The translations under genes were made by a program, and so were the position numbers. From NCBI GenBank assembly GCA_018828825.1, contig JAHJUV010000103.1, positions 1 through 14,664 on the forward strand: a DNA stretch of 14,664 nucleotides. The letters run 5' to 3'. The first letter of the stretch is position 1. The number at the start of each line of letters is the position of its first letter. Source of the DNA: Planctomycetota bacterium. Its GTDB lineage: Bacteria > Planctomycetota > Phycisphaerae > Sedimentisphaerales > UBA12454. This document shows positions 1 to 7,476 of this stretch, one piece after another. The notes under the pieces were generated by a model, which did no database searches, had not been told where the DNA came from, and saw only the letters and a program-made list of their open reading frames with translations.

Positions 1-808
1 TAACGTCTGACAGGTTTCTGATATTAGCGATGACGTAACCGACTTCACCAGTGCCGAGCGAATCTGTTTTTTTCATTGTCGGGGTAAATTTTCCAAGTTC
101 GGCAATTTGATATGTTCTGCCTGAACCCATCATTTTTATTTTCTGGCCCGGGACAAGCTTGCCCGAGAAAACCCTGACGTAACAAATCACGCCCCTGTAG
201 TCGTCAAAATGGCTGTCGAAAATCAGGGCCTTTATATGTTCGTCAGCGTCATGCTGGGGAGGCGGCAGCAGAGTGATTATCGCGTCGAGTAGTTCATCGA
301 CACCTTTGCCGCTTTTGGCGCTGATATAGAAACATTCATTTTTATTTATGCCGAGGATGTGCTCAAGTTCTTCGGCTACGACTTCGGGCTGGGCGGCGGG
401 CAGGTCGATTTTGTTGATGACAGAAATAATCTCAAGACCGCAATCGACGGCCAGGTACGCGTTGGCGACGGTCTGGGCCTCGACGCCCTGGGTGGCATCG
501 ACGACAAGAATCGCGCCCTCGCAGGCGGTCATCGAACGGGAGACTTCATAATGGAAATCTACGTGGCCGGGTGTGTCAATCAGGTTGAGCATATAGTCTT
601 TGCCATCGCGGCTGTAATTCATCGTTACAGCCGAGGCTTTAACGGTTATGCCGCGTTCGCGCTCGATGTCCATAGTGTCGAGCATCTGCTCCTTGAACTG
701 GCGCTGGTTGACCGTGCCGGTGAGCAGCAGGAGCCTATCGGCCAGTGTGCTTTTACCGTGGTCGATGTGGGCGATAATGCAGAAATTTCGTATATTGTCT
801 ATATCCAT
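1..808 (-). CDS. lepA: Elongation factor 4 (LepA/EF4), N-terminal 269 codons, cut by window edge
   Basis: LepA is a ribosome-associated translational GTPase that acts on stalled or mistranslocated ribosomes. The visible part begins MDIDNIRNFCIIAHIDHGKS and shows every G motif: G1 AHIDHGKS (residues 13-20), RGIT of switch I (52-55), G3 DTPGH (78-82), G4 NKID (132-135) and G5 SAK (163-165). The start of domain II follows (about 195-269). The short N-terminus and the run DTMDIERERGIT favour LepA over EF-G, TypA or PrfC. The ATG at 808 is the natural family start; no clear Shine-Dalgarno site precedes it. The C-terminal domains lie beyond the left edge, so completeness cannot be judged. The gene follows hemW by 72 bases on the same strand, a pairing seen in many bacteria, so the two are probably co-transcribed. 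A small oddity is His86 in DFHYEVSR, where Ser, Thr or Asn is more usual. Confidence 0.96.
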   Translation of the reverse strand, partial: MDIDNIRNFCIIAHIDHGKSTLADRLLLLTGTVNQRQFKEQMLDTMDIERERGITVKASAVTMNYSRDGKDYMLNLIDTPGHVDFHYEVSRSMTACEGAILVVDATQGVEAQTVANAYLAVDCGLEIISVINKIDLPAAQPEVVAEELEHILGINKNECFYISAKSGKGVDELLDAIITLLPPPQHDADEHIKALIFDSHFDDYRGVICYVRVFSGKLVPGQKIKMMGSGRTYQIAELGKFTPTMKKTDSLGTGEVGYVIANIRNLSDV

Positions 809-880
809 CTGTCTTTTTTGGGAAAATACAAGCTTATACTATAACTAATCGAAGATTTTAAAGCAACCCAGAACGGGTTT

Positions 881-2005
881 TCAATCCGGCTGGGAAAAAT
901 CACACAAAATACTGTCGGCAATCGGCAGAGCGATTTTGGTCAGACTTAGCCTGTCATTTTTTAGCTGCAAAAGGTCTAATTTTAGATTTTTTTCGAGCGA
1001 GTTCCTGAAAAGTTCGAAGATGTCTAATCCGGTTTTCTGTTTGTATTCTGCGAGATTAATTCCCTTAATCAGTCGCAGGCCGAGGACCGCTGTCTGGGAT
1101 GCTTTTTCAGAAAGACTTATTTTTATCTTTTTTGCCGCTGTGTCTTTCTGTGTAATGTATTCTTCAATATCGTTTATATTCTCAATTCGCCATCTTTCGA
1201 TATAGCTGCACGCGGCTGGACCTATGCCGAGATAAAAATCATTTTTCCAGTAAGTCAGACTGTGTTTGCATTCGAAGCCGGGCTTTGCGAAATTTGAAAT
1301 CTCGTAATGCCCAAAACCTGCGTCGGCGAGAGTTGCAATTGCGGTTTCGTACATTTGCCTGTCGAGTTCCTCGTTGACAGTTTTTAATTTGCCGGCGGAT
1401 TTTATTTTTTGCAAAGGCGTATTTTTTTCATAAGTAAGACTATATGCGCTGATGTGCTGTACGTTGCTTTGAATCGCTTTTGTTAGAGTCTGCCGCCAGG
1501 TTTGCAAATCGGAGCCGGGAATAGCGAAAATCAAATCGATACCGATATTTTTAAAGCCGATGGTTTTTGCGGCCTCTATGGTTTTTTGGGCCTGATTTGC
1601 AGAGCAAGCTCTGCCAAGAAATGTAAGCTCATTGTCAATGAATGATTGGACGCCGATTGAGATTCTATTGACGCCAAGAGCGAAAAGTTCTTTCAGCAGT
1701 TTTTCGTCGGCATCGGCGGGATTGATTTCAACTGTAAATTCATCGGCTTTGCCGGTCAGGTTGAGAATTTCTGATAGAAAACCGCAAAGGGCCTTGCTGC
1801 CGATGGAGGCAGGGCTGCCTCCGCCGATGTACAAGGTGTTTATTGGTTTATCAAAAGAGGATTTTTTCAGTTCCGTGATTTCGGCATTTAAGACTTTTTG
1901 GGTATCGTACTGGTTCGGCGGTTTGGAATAAAAGCCGCAGTAGCTGCATTTGGTTTTGCAGAAGGGAATGTGGACATAAACAGCTTTTGGCAACATATTA
2001 ATCAT
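881..2005 (-). CDS. hemW: HemW-type radical SAM heme chaperone
   Basis: This is a 374-residue radical SAM protein of the HemN/HemW family. The N-terminal stretch VHIPFCKTKCSYCGFYS carries the CxxxCxxC motif (Cys16, Cys20, Cys23) that binds the [4Fe-4S] cluster. The position where true coproporphyrinogen dehydrogenase HemN has a fourth Cys is not Cys here, which fits HemW, a heme-binding chaperone for respiratory enzymes. The SAM-contacting GGGSP motif is at 61-65, and the length matches HemW (about 375-400). Two ATG codons lie close together (2005 and 1996); neither has a clear ribosome binding site, so the start is uncertain by three codons. Upstream lies the terminator of tRNA-His, so hemW must have its own promoter in about 2006-2066 or depend on readthrough. 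lepA follows 72 bases downstream. Many databases mislabel such proteins as oxygen-independent coproporphyrinogen III oxidase. Confidence 0.92.
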   Translation of the reverse strand: MINMLPKAVYVHIPFCKTKCSYCGFYSKPPNQYDTQKVLNAEITELKKSSFDKPINTLYIGGGSPASIGSKALCGFLSEILNLTGKADEFTVEINPADADEKLLKELFALGVNRISIGVQSFIDNELTFLGRACSANQAQKTIEAAKTIGFKNIGIDLIFAIPGSDLQTWRQTLTKAIQSNVQHISAYSLTYEKNTPLQKIKSAGKLKTVNEELDRQMYETAIATLADAGFGHYEISNFAKPGFECKHSLTYWKNDFYLGIGPAACSYIERWRIENINDIEEYITQKDTAAKKIKISLSEKASQTAVLGLRLIKGINLAEYKQKTGLDIFELFRNSLEKNLKLDLLQLKNDRLSLTKIALPIADSILCDFSQPD

Positions 2006-2016
2006 AACTTACTTAC

Positions 2017-2053
2017 GAGATTCTTCACTGCGCTGCGCTCCGTTCAGAATGAC
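2017..2053. repeat. Intergenic element resembling a widespread dispersed repeat
   Basis: This 37-base segment reads, on the minus strand, GTCATTCTGAACGG followed by GCGCAGC-rich sequence and then GAAGAATCTC. It contains a nested CGCTGCGCTCCG stretch. From memory, a closely similar motif (GTCATTCTGAGCG...GAAGAATCTC) recurs between genes in many environmental bacterial genomes. Only one copy is present here, so repetition cannot be shown from this window. It fills the short gap between the tRNA-His terminator and the hemW start, where a hemW promoter would be expected. Confidence 0.45.
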
Positions 2054-2066
2054 AAGAGCGGCAAAT

Positions 2067-2099
2067 AAAAAGGGCAGCGATTTAAAATATCACTGCCCT
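2067..2099 (-). terminator. Rho-independent terminator of tRNA-His
   Basis: On the minus strand AGGGCAG (from 2099 inward) pairs with CTGCCCT. The stem continues with three more pairs after a single mismatch, around a 7-base loop. It is followed directly by TTTTTATTT (plus strand 2063-2071). It begins 14 bases after the tRNA-His 3' end, the right place and orientation to end that transcript and any readthrough from ppdK. Confidence 0.85.
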
Positions 2100-2112
2100 G
2101 AATTTTCAAACG

Positions 2113-2187
2113 GGTGAGAGACGGGATTCGAACCCGCGACCCTCAGATCCACAATCTGATGCTCTAACCAGCTGAGCTACTCCCACC
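2113..2187 (-). tRNA. tRNA-His, anticodon GTG
   Basis: A full cloverleaf can be drawn on the minus strand. The acceptor stem GTGGGAG pairs with CTCTCAC through one G-U pair. A T-A pair of bases and D arm TAGCTCAGCTGG follow. The anticodon stem is TCAGA/TCTGA with loop TTGTGGA, giving GTG. The T arm is GCGGG-TTCGAAT-CCCGT. The base before the acceptor stem is G (2187) and the discriminator is C (2113). This G-1:C73 pair is the identity element of bacterial tRNA-His, and here it is encoded. The 3' CCA is not encoded (CCG follows), so CCA must be added by nucleotidyltransferase. It has its own promoter and terminator. Confidence 0.97.
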
Positions 2188-2195
2188 GTTAAATC

Positions 2196-2210
2196 TTGAG
2201 GATACCTCAA
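2196..2210. repeat. Short perfect inverted repeat in the tRNA-His leader
   Basis: TTGAGG-ATA-CCTCAA is a 6-bp perfect inverted repeat ending 8 bases before the 5' end of tRNA-His. In the predicted primary transcript it would form a small hairpin in the 5' leader, just ahead of the RNase P cleavage point. It could help processing or be a regulator site; its function is not known. Confidence 0.4.
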
Positions 2211-2252
2211 AAGCAATTATTAGAGCTACCCTTCAATTCGAGATTTAAGGTA

Positions 2253-2282
2253 ATTATAAGCTTTTACTGTCTGGAAAAGCAA
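2253..2282 (-). promoter_or_regulatory. Sigma70-type promoter for tRNA-His
   Basis: On the minus strand TTGCTT (2282-2277) and a perfect TATAAT (2258-2253) are separated by 18 bases. The -35 box touches the ppdK stop codon at 2283. The predicted start near 2246 would give a leader of about 59 bases before the tRNA. This fits the independent terminator found downstream. Confidence 0.6.
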
Positions 2283-4997
2283 TCATTTTTTAAGTACGGC
2301 CTGGGCCGCTGCGAGCCTTGCAATCGGCACTCTAAATGGCGAGCAGGAAACGTAATTCATACCGATTTTACAGCAGAAAGCAACGCTTGCGGGTTCGCCG
2401 CCGTGTTCACCGCAAATTCCAACTTTAAGTTTTGGGTTGGTAACTCTGCCGAGCATTGTGCCTGTTTCGACCAGCTTTCCGACGCCTGTAATATCCAGTA
2501 CCTGGAACGGGTCATAGTCATAAATGCCATGCTCAACATATTCGCCAAGGAACTTACCCGCGTCGTCTCTTGAAAATCCCATAGTCATCTGAGTCAGGTC
2601 GTTAGTGCCGAAACTGAAGAACTCAGCTTCTTTAGCGATTTCGTCAGCGGTCAAAGCGGCTCTTGGAACTTCAATCATTGTGCCAATCATGTATTCGATT
2701 TTGGCATTTTTCTCTTTGAAGACTTTGTTAATTTCGTCGAGCACTTCTGCCTTGACGAATTGGAGTTCTTTTAGTGCGCCTACGAGAGGAATCATAATTT
2801 CCGGCAGGACTTTTTTGCCGCTCTTCTTGATTTTAAGTGCGGCTTCAATAATGGCTCTTGTCTGCATACGATAAATCGCGGGATATGTTACTGCAAGCCG
2901 ACAGCCTCGATGGCCGAGCATTGGGTTGAACTCGTGAAGCTTTGCCACCTCTTCGGCGACTTTCTTAGGGGTGATTTTGAGCCTTTTTGCCATTTCGGCC
3001 TGACTCTTTGCGTCCTGCGGAAGGAACTCATGCAGAGGCGGGTCGAGCAGGCGAATAGTTACGGGCAATCCAGCCATAGTTTTGAATATGCCTTCAAAGT
3101 CGCTCCTCTGGTACGGCAATAGTTTTTTCAATGCACCCTCAAATTGCCCTGCTGTTTTTGCGTATTCTTTTTTAATTGCGGCCTTTTCCTTGTCGGTTTC
3201 AGCAACGTGAAGTTTTTCGAGCATTACGTCATAATCTTCAGCGGCAAGAATCATTTCGCGTACCGCCCAGATTCTATCGCCTTCAAAGAACATATGCTCG
3301 GTTCTACAAAGGCCTATGCCTTCTGCACCAAAATCTCTGGCTCTTTTTGCATCGCCCGGAGTATCAGCATTTGTTCTTATACCGATTTTGCGAATCTTGT
3401 CAGTGATAGCCATAAACTTGCCAAAAGCACCGGAGAGAGTCGGCTCGACGGTGGCAAGCTGGCCGGTTATTACTTCACCCCTGGAGCCGTCAAGGCTCAG
3501 CCAGTCGCCTTGCTTAATCGTAAGTTTGCCAACGGCCATTTTTTTGTTTTTATAGTCGATGCTCAATTCACTGACGCCCGCGACGCAGCATTTGCCCATA
3601 CCGCGGGCGACAACCGCCGCGTGGCTTGTCATTCCGCCGCGAGCGGTAAGAATACCCTCGGCTGCATCCATTCCTCCGATATCTTCGGGGCTTGTTTCAA
3701 TTCTGACAAGAATAACCTTTTTGCCGTCGTCGCGCCATTTTTCTGCGGTCTCAGCATCAAAGACGACCTGTCCTTTTGCAGCGCCGGGCGAGGCGGGAAG
3801 ACCCCTTGCAATGACATCGCGTTTTGCTTTGGGGTCAAAGCTTGGATGTAGAAGTCTGTCAAGCTGTTCGGGGGTAACCCTCATAATAGCTTGTTTTTCG
3901 TTAATAAGTTTTTCCTTTGCCATATCGACGGCTATTGTTACCGCAGCCTCTGCGGTTCTTTTGCCGGTACGGGTCTGAAGGACATAAAGCTTTTTCTCCT
4001 GGATAGTAAACTCCATATCCTGCATATCCTTGTAATGCTTTTCCAGCCGAGTCATAAGAGCGGTGAGCTCTTTATAGGCCTTGGGCATAACCTTTGCCAA
4101 TTGTTTTAACGGAACAGGCGTTCTAATGCCGGCGACAACATCTTCGCCCTGGGCGTTCATCAAAAATTCGCCGTAGAATTCCTTTTCGCCAGTGCTTGGA
4201 TTTCTTGTAAAGCAGACGCCTGTGCCGCAATCGTCGCCCATATTGCCGAAAACCATCGCTTGTACGTTCACCGCTGTGCCGAGCAGGCCCTTGATATTGT
4301 TGAGCTGACGATATTTGATGGCTCTTGCCGCATTCCATGAACCGAACACTGCATTGATAGCGTGTGTAAGCTGTACTTTACCGTCCTGCGGAAAACTCTT
4401 GCCGACATGTTTCTTGTAAGCTTCTTTGTATTTTGCAACGACACCTGCAAGCTGAGCGGCACTGAGTTCGTTATCGTTTTTGACGTCGGTTTTTTTCTTT
4501 GCAGCGTGGATAATTTTCTCAAAATTCTCATGATGACAACCCATTACCACATCGCCAAACATATCGATAAATCTGCGGTAGATATCATAAGCAAAGCGAG
4601 CGTTGCCGGTCTTTTTAATGATGCCCTCAACAACTTTATCGTTAAGGCCGAGGTTAAGAACGGTATCCATCATGCCCGGCATTGATATCGCGGCACCACT
4701 TCGAACGCTAACCAGAAGGGGCTTGTCTGCATCGCCAAGCTTTGCACCCATCGTTTTTTCGAGTTTCGCAAGATTCTTATCAACTTCTTCGGCCAGACCC
4801 TTAGGCCATTTGCCCTTTGCCTCGTAATATTCCCCGCAGACCGTTGTTGAAATTGTAAATCCCGACGGTACGGGTACGCCCAAATTAGTCATCTCGGCAA
4901 GATTCGCTCCCTTGCCGCCAAGAAAAGCCTTCATTTTCGCATTGCCTTCGGCCTTTCCGCCGCCGAAGAAGTAAACCAGTTTCTTACTCTTAGCCAT
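2283..4997 (-). CDS. ppdK: Pyruvate, phosphate dikinase (PPDK)
   Basis: PPDK interconverts pyruvate + ATP + Pi and phosphoenolpyruvate + AMP + PPi in the cytoplasm. In anaerobes it often runs in the glycolytic direction with pyrophosphate, or gluconeogenically. The 904-residue protein has an N-terminal ATP-grasp domain (about 1-350, with GGKGANLAEM at 27-36 and SVRSGAAISMPGMMDT near 97-112). The phosphohistidine domain holds GGMTSHAAVVARG, with catalytic His459 and the neighbouring Thr457 that in plants is the regulatory site. The C-terminal PEP/pyruvate barrel holds GTNDLTQMTMGFSRDD and CGEHGGEP with catalytic Cys862. It is about 30 residues longer than the clostridial enzyme (874), with the key residues kept. 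The ATG at 4997 has AAGGAG (minus strand, 5012-5007) nine bases upstream. It is preceded by a strong promoter and appears to be a single-gene unit. Confidence 0.98.
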   Translation of the reverse strand: MAKSKKLVYFFGGGKAEGNAKMKAFLGGKGANLAEMTNLGVPVPSGFTISTTVCGEYYEAKGKWPKGLAEEVDKNLAKLEKTMGAKLGDADKPLLVSVRSGAAISMPGMMDTVLNLGLNDKVVEGIIKKTGNARFAYDIYRRFIDMFGDVVMGCHHENFEKIIHAAKKKTDVKNDNELSAAQLAGVVAKYKEAYKKHVGKSFPQDGKVQLTHAINAVFGSWNAARAIKYRQLNNIKGLLGTAVNVQAMVFGNMGDDCGTGVCFTRNPSTGEKEFYGEFLMNAQGEDVVAGIRTPVPLKQLAKVMPKAYKELTALMTRLEKHYKDMQDMEFTIQEKKLYVLQTRTGKRTAEAAVTIAVDMAKEKLINEKQAIMRVTPEQLDRLLHPSFDPKAKRDVIARGLPASPGAAKGQVVFDAETAEKWRDDGKKVILVRIETSPEDIGGMDAAEGILTARGGMTSHAAVVARGMGKCCVAGVSELSIDYKNKKMAVGKLTIKQGDWLSLDGSRGEVITGQLATVEPTLSGAFGKFMAITDKIRKIGIRTNADTPGDAKRARDFGAEGIGLCRTEHMFFEGDRIWAVREMILAAEDYDVMLEKLHVAETDKEKAAIKKEYAKTAGQFEGALKKLLPYQRSDFEGIFKTMAGLPVTIRLLDPPLHEFLPQDAKSQAEMAKRLKITPKKVAEEVAKLHEFNPMLGHRGCRLAVTYPAIYRMQTRAIIEAALKIKKSGKKVLPEIMIPLVGALKELQFVKAEVLDEINKVFKEKNAKIEYMIGTMIEVPRAALTADEIAKEAEFFSFGTNDLTQMTMGFSRDDAGKFLGEYVEHGIYDYDPFQVLDITGVGKLVETGTMLGRVTNPKLKVGICGEHGGEPASVAFCCKIGMNYVSCSPFRVPIARLAAAQAVLKK

Positions 4998-5024
4998 CTG
5001 TATAAACTCCTTAATAATTAAAGT

Positions 5025-5038
5025 AGCCCTGTAGGGCT
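5025..5038 (-). promoter_or_regulatory. Small hairpin in the ppdK 5' leader
   Basis: AGCCC-TGTA-GGGCT forms a compact stem-loop, with one further possible pair at the loop, between the predicted ppdK transcription start (about 5073) and its Shine-Dalgarno site (5012-5007). There is no T-run, so it is not a terminator. It could stabilise the 5' end of the mRNA or affect ribosome loading. It also resembles short palindromic extragenic repeats. Confidence 0.4.
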
Positions 5039-5079
5039 GTTACACGAAATTGTACCGTAGAAACAAATTGAGGCGCGTA

Positions 5080-5108
5080 AGTATAAGGATAGGCAAAAGA
5101 ACTGTCAA
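5080..5108 (-). promoter_or_regulatory. Strong sigma70-type promoter of ppdK
   Basis: On the minus strand a perfect TTGACA (5108-5103) is followed after exactly 17 bases by TATACT (5085-5080), which matches the -10 consensus at five of six positions. The expected start is near 5073, giving a leader of about 75 bases to the ppdK ATG. The -35 box starts six bases after the upstream gene ends (5114), which separates ppdK from the trmB-rimO-pgsA group. Confidence 0.8.
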
Positions 5109-5113
5109 CCCCG

Positions 5114-5434
5114 TTAGAAAGAAATAATTGTCCTAAAAATCGCGGAAAAAGGTTTTAAGGCCGGTTTGTTGAGTTCTTCAGCCAGAGCTAACCACAGTAA
5201 AAACTTTTCTATTGTTACCTTTCTCTCAAATTTGTCTTTTATAAGATTTGTGTCTATATTGCTGATAAACCGGTCGAAGCAGCGGATGCCCTGCATACCA
5301 AAGAGAAAGACTAAAGGAAATACAATTGTAAAACATATATTTCCATAGTGTTCAAAAATTCCCACATCCTCGCCCGGCAGAAAGAAACTTTTGTCAAAAG
5401 CAGCCCCCATATAAGGCAAAAGGGTAACCAGCAA
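5114..5434 (-). CDS. Small membrane-associated protein of unknown function
   Basis: I do not recognise this 106-residue protein. The N-terminus (LVTLLPYMGAAF) is hydrophobic, and a second hydrophobic segment, ICFTIVFPLVFLFGM, lies at about 33-47. After it comes a polar, mixed-charge part (RCFDRFISNIDTNLIKDKFERK...) and a helical C-terminus with LLWLALAEEL. There is no ATG at the 5' end: the first usable codon is TTG at 5434, and the next candidate is ATG at codon 9. No Shine-Dalgarno site is visible before either. It begins 20 bases after pgsA stops and lies in the same direction, so it is probably translated from the same mRNA. Codon use resembles its neighbours. It may be a lineage-specific small membrane protein or the remnant of a longer one. 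The start, and whether it is made at all, are uncertain. Confidence 0.55.
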   Translation of the reverse strand: MLVTLLPYMGAAFDKSFFLPGEDVGIFEHYGNICFTIVFPLVFLFGMQGIRCFDRFISNIDTNLIKDKFERKVTIEKFLLWLALAEELNKPALKPFSAIFRTIISF

Positions 5435-5454
5435 TAGAAATGAAAAAATGTTGC

Positions 5455-6069
5455 TTAATCGCTAAACTTTCGCCATCTGAAATGGTAAGTTAAGCCAGAT
5501 ATTATTGTTACAACTATCATAATGATTAATGTAATGGTCGTGAACCAATATCCCCACTCTGCTTTCTGGACGTGTGCCATTTTGACTATAATGGTACCAA
5601 CCGCGAAGTAGTGCAGAAACACCTTGATCTTTCCGGATAATATGGCGCCAAAGTTAATGCCCCGGGCTTCGGCAATGTGACGTAATATAGTTACGTAAAC
5701 ATCTCGAACTATTATTATACCCACTATTAACCAGTGAATGAAAGTCAATATATAATTATCAAGATTGAAAAGTTTCGGCTGGCCGATAATGGCGAAGACT
5801 ACGAATGCACCGCAAATGAGAATTTTGTCGGCCAGCGGGTCAACCATTCTGCCGAACTTGCTTGTAACATTTAGTTTTCTGGCCATCGCACCGTCAGCCA
5901 TATCGGTGAAAGCAGCAATAAGAAAAATCACAAAAGCAAGGTCAAGATAGCTGGGGAATGACATATCTCTATCGGCCGGCAGTGTTGGTTCGAGGAAAAT
6001 CATAACCAAAAAAACAATCGCCAGTACGAGTCTGCCGCCAGTCAGGATGTTAGGAATATGCTTTATCAT
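5455..6069 (-). CDS. pgsA: CDP-diacylglycerol-glycerol-3-phosphate 3-phosphatidyltransferase
   Basis: PgsA is an integral inner-membrane enzyme that makes phosphatidylglycerophosphate, the committed step to phosphatidylglycerol and cardiolipin. The 204-residue protein carries the complete CDP-alcohol phosphotransferase signature D-x2-D-G-x2-A-R-x8-G-x3-D-x3-D: Asp56, Asp59-Gly60, Ala63-Arg64, Gly73, Asp77 and Asp81. Several hydrophobic helices surround it (about 13-27, 42-55, 83-97, 105-125 and a C-terminal pair). MIKHIPNILTGGRLVLAIVF is typical of the PgsA N-terminus, where N-x-L-T-x2-R is conserved. A related CDP-alcohol transferase is possible, but the placement directly after rimO (39-base gap) is common for pgsA and supports the name. 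The ATG at 6069 has no clear ribosome binding site. Confidence 0.9.
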   Translation of the reverse strand: MIKHIPNILTGGRLVLAIVFLVMIFLEPTLPADRDMSFPSYLDLAFVIFLIAAFTDMADGAMARKLNVTSKFGRMVDPLADKILICGAFVVFAIIGQPKLFNLDNYILTFIHWLIVGIIIVRDVYVTILRHIAEARGINFGAILSGKIKVFLHYFAVGTIIVKMAHVQKAEWGYWFTTITLIIMIVVTIISGLTYHFRWRKFSD

Positions 6070-6108
6070 AAAGTACGGGATATAGAATATATAATTTTCA
6101 GGAAAAAA

Positions 6109-7455
6109 TCAAATTCTTTTAGCCAATAAGTCATAACCTTCAAAGCCGGTGATTTTTGCCTTTACGAAATTGCCCGGTTTATCGTCGCAGTCCTCTACAA
6201 GACAAATACTGTCAATATGCGGGGCCTGGCCGTAATATCGGCCGACAGCGGCCTGGGCGGGCTGGTTTTCGTCGATAAGGCATTCGATAACCTGACCTTT
6301 AAGGGCCTTGTTTTTCTCAAAGGCGATTTTTTGCTGGGCGAGCATAATCGAATCTCTTCTCTTGTCCTTGATTTTTTGTGGTATCCGGCCGGGCAGTTCA
6401 GCGGCCTTTGTGCCTTGTTCGGGCCAGAACGTAAAACAGCCCAGAGCATCGAAACGTACCTGTTTTACAAAATCCAGAAGTTCTTTGAACTGCTGGTCTG
6501 TCTCTCCGGGGAAGCCGACAATTACTGTCGTCCGCAGCACGACGTCGCCAATTGCCTTGCGGATTTTCTCGATAAGAGCGGCAATTTTCTCGTGCGTGTC
6601 AGGCCGACGCATTACTTTTAGAATTTCATTATTAATATGCTGTATTGGCATATCTATATAATGGACAATCTTTTTGCTTTGCGCGATGGTCTCTATGAGC
6701 TGGTCCGTGGCCCCGGAAGGGTTGAGGTACATCGGCCTGAGCCATTTGAGCTTTTCGATTTTTTCCAGTTCGCCGATGATTTTTACAAGCCCATCCTTTT
6801 CACCGAGGTCTTTTCCCCAGTTTGCACTGTCCTGGGCTATTATGGAAAGTTCCACAATGCCGGCATCGGCAAGCTGATTTGCCTCGGCGATGATATCATT
6901 CAGCGGTTTACTTCTGAATTTTCCTTTTACTGAAGGGATGGTACAAAAGGAGCAGGTTCTGTCGCAGCCTTCGGAAATTCTCAGGTACGCCCAGTGCGAT
7001 GGATTTATGAGAAGTCTGTCCGTATCTTTTTGTATTTTATCTACCCAGTCGGCGGGACTTTCGTAAAATTTCGGCACAGGGTCGCTGAACATATTTTCGA
7101 TTACGCCTGCGATGTTATCTCTTGCGCCAAGGCAGACGACAGCGTCGATTTTTGGAAATTTTTCGAGGAGTTTTTCTTTCGCCCTTTCCGGCAGGCATCC
7201 CGTGACGATGATTTTTTTAATTTTTCCTTTGCGCTTATCGGCGAGGGCCTGGGTTATTATATCGTTTGCTTCGTCAATAGCGGGCTGTATAAAGCCGCAG
7301 GTATTGATAACCACAATATCGGCGCTGCCAGTGTCGGCGCCGACGACAAAGCCGGCCTCGGCAATGAGCGCAAGCATCTTTTCTGAATCGACTGTATTTT
7401 TCGGACAACCCAGCGAAATAAAGCCAACCGTTGGCATTTTTGCATTTGTCGTCAA
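6109..7455 (-). CDS. rimO: Ribosomal protein S12 methylthiotransferase RimO
   Basis: RimO is a radical SAM enzyme that adds a methylthio group to an aspartate of ribosomal protein S12. The N-terminal MTTase domain has Cys17 (SLGCPKNTVDSE), Cys53 (NTCGFI) and Cys87 (VTGCLPER), which bind one [4Fe-4S] cluster. The radical SAM motif CDRTCSFC (Cys164, Cys168, Cys171) binds the second. A TRAM domain occupies about 375-448. The SLGCPKN.VD.E form of the first motif separates RimO from the tRNA enzymes MiaB and MtaB. The start is taken as TTG at 7455 because AAGGA lies six bases before it; the ATG at 7437, six codons later, has no such site. The gene is 21 bases after trmB and 39 before pgsA, so the three are probably one operon. 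Confidence 0.95.
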   Translation of the reverse strand: MTTNAKMPTVGFISLGCPKNTVDSEKMLALIAEAGFVVGADTGSADIVVINTCGFIQPAIDEANDIITQALADKRKGKIKKIIVTGCLPERAKEKLLEKFPKIDAVVCLGARDNIAGVIENMFSDPVPKFYESPADWVDKIQKDTDRLLINPSHWAYLRISEGCDRTCSFCTIPSVKGKFRSKPLNDIIAEANQLADAGIVELSIIAQDSANWGKDLGEKDGLVKIIGELEKIEKLKWLRPMYLNPSGATDQLIETIAQSKKIVHYIDMPIQHINNEILKVMRRPDTHEKIAALIEKIRKAIGDVVLRTTVIVGFPGETDQQFKELLDFVKQVRFDALGCFTFWPEQGTKAAELPGRIPQKIKDKRRDSIMLAQQKIAFEKNKALKGQVIECLIDENQPAQAAVGRYYGQAPHIDSICLVEDCDDKPGNFVKAKITGFEGYDLLAKRI

Positions 7456-7461
7456 ATTTTT

Positions 7462-7466
7462 TCCTT
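7462..7466 (-). promoter_or_regulatory. Ribosome binding site that selects the rimO TTG start
   Basis: AAGGA on the minus strand is spaced six bases from TTG at 7455-7453 but about 24 bases from the in-frame ATG at 7437. This spacing favours the TTG as the real start. Confidence 0.6.
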
Positions 7467-7476
7467 AAAACAAAAA

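Noticed and set aside
359..844. 161-codon plus-strand open frame
   Set aside because: Antisense to lepA, whose five GTPase motifs are clear on the other strand.
2112..2187. Integration site or genomic island at tRNA-His or tRNA-Lys
   Set aside because: No integrase, no duplicated tRNA 3' end and no change in codon use nearby.
3144..3851. 235-codon plus-strand open frame
   Set aside because: Antisense shadow of ppdK with no known motif.
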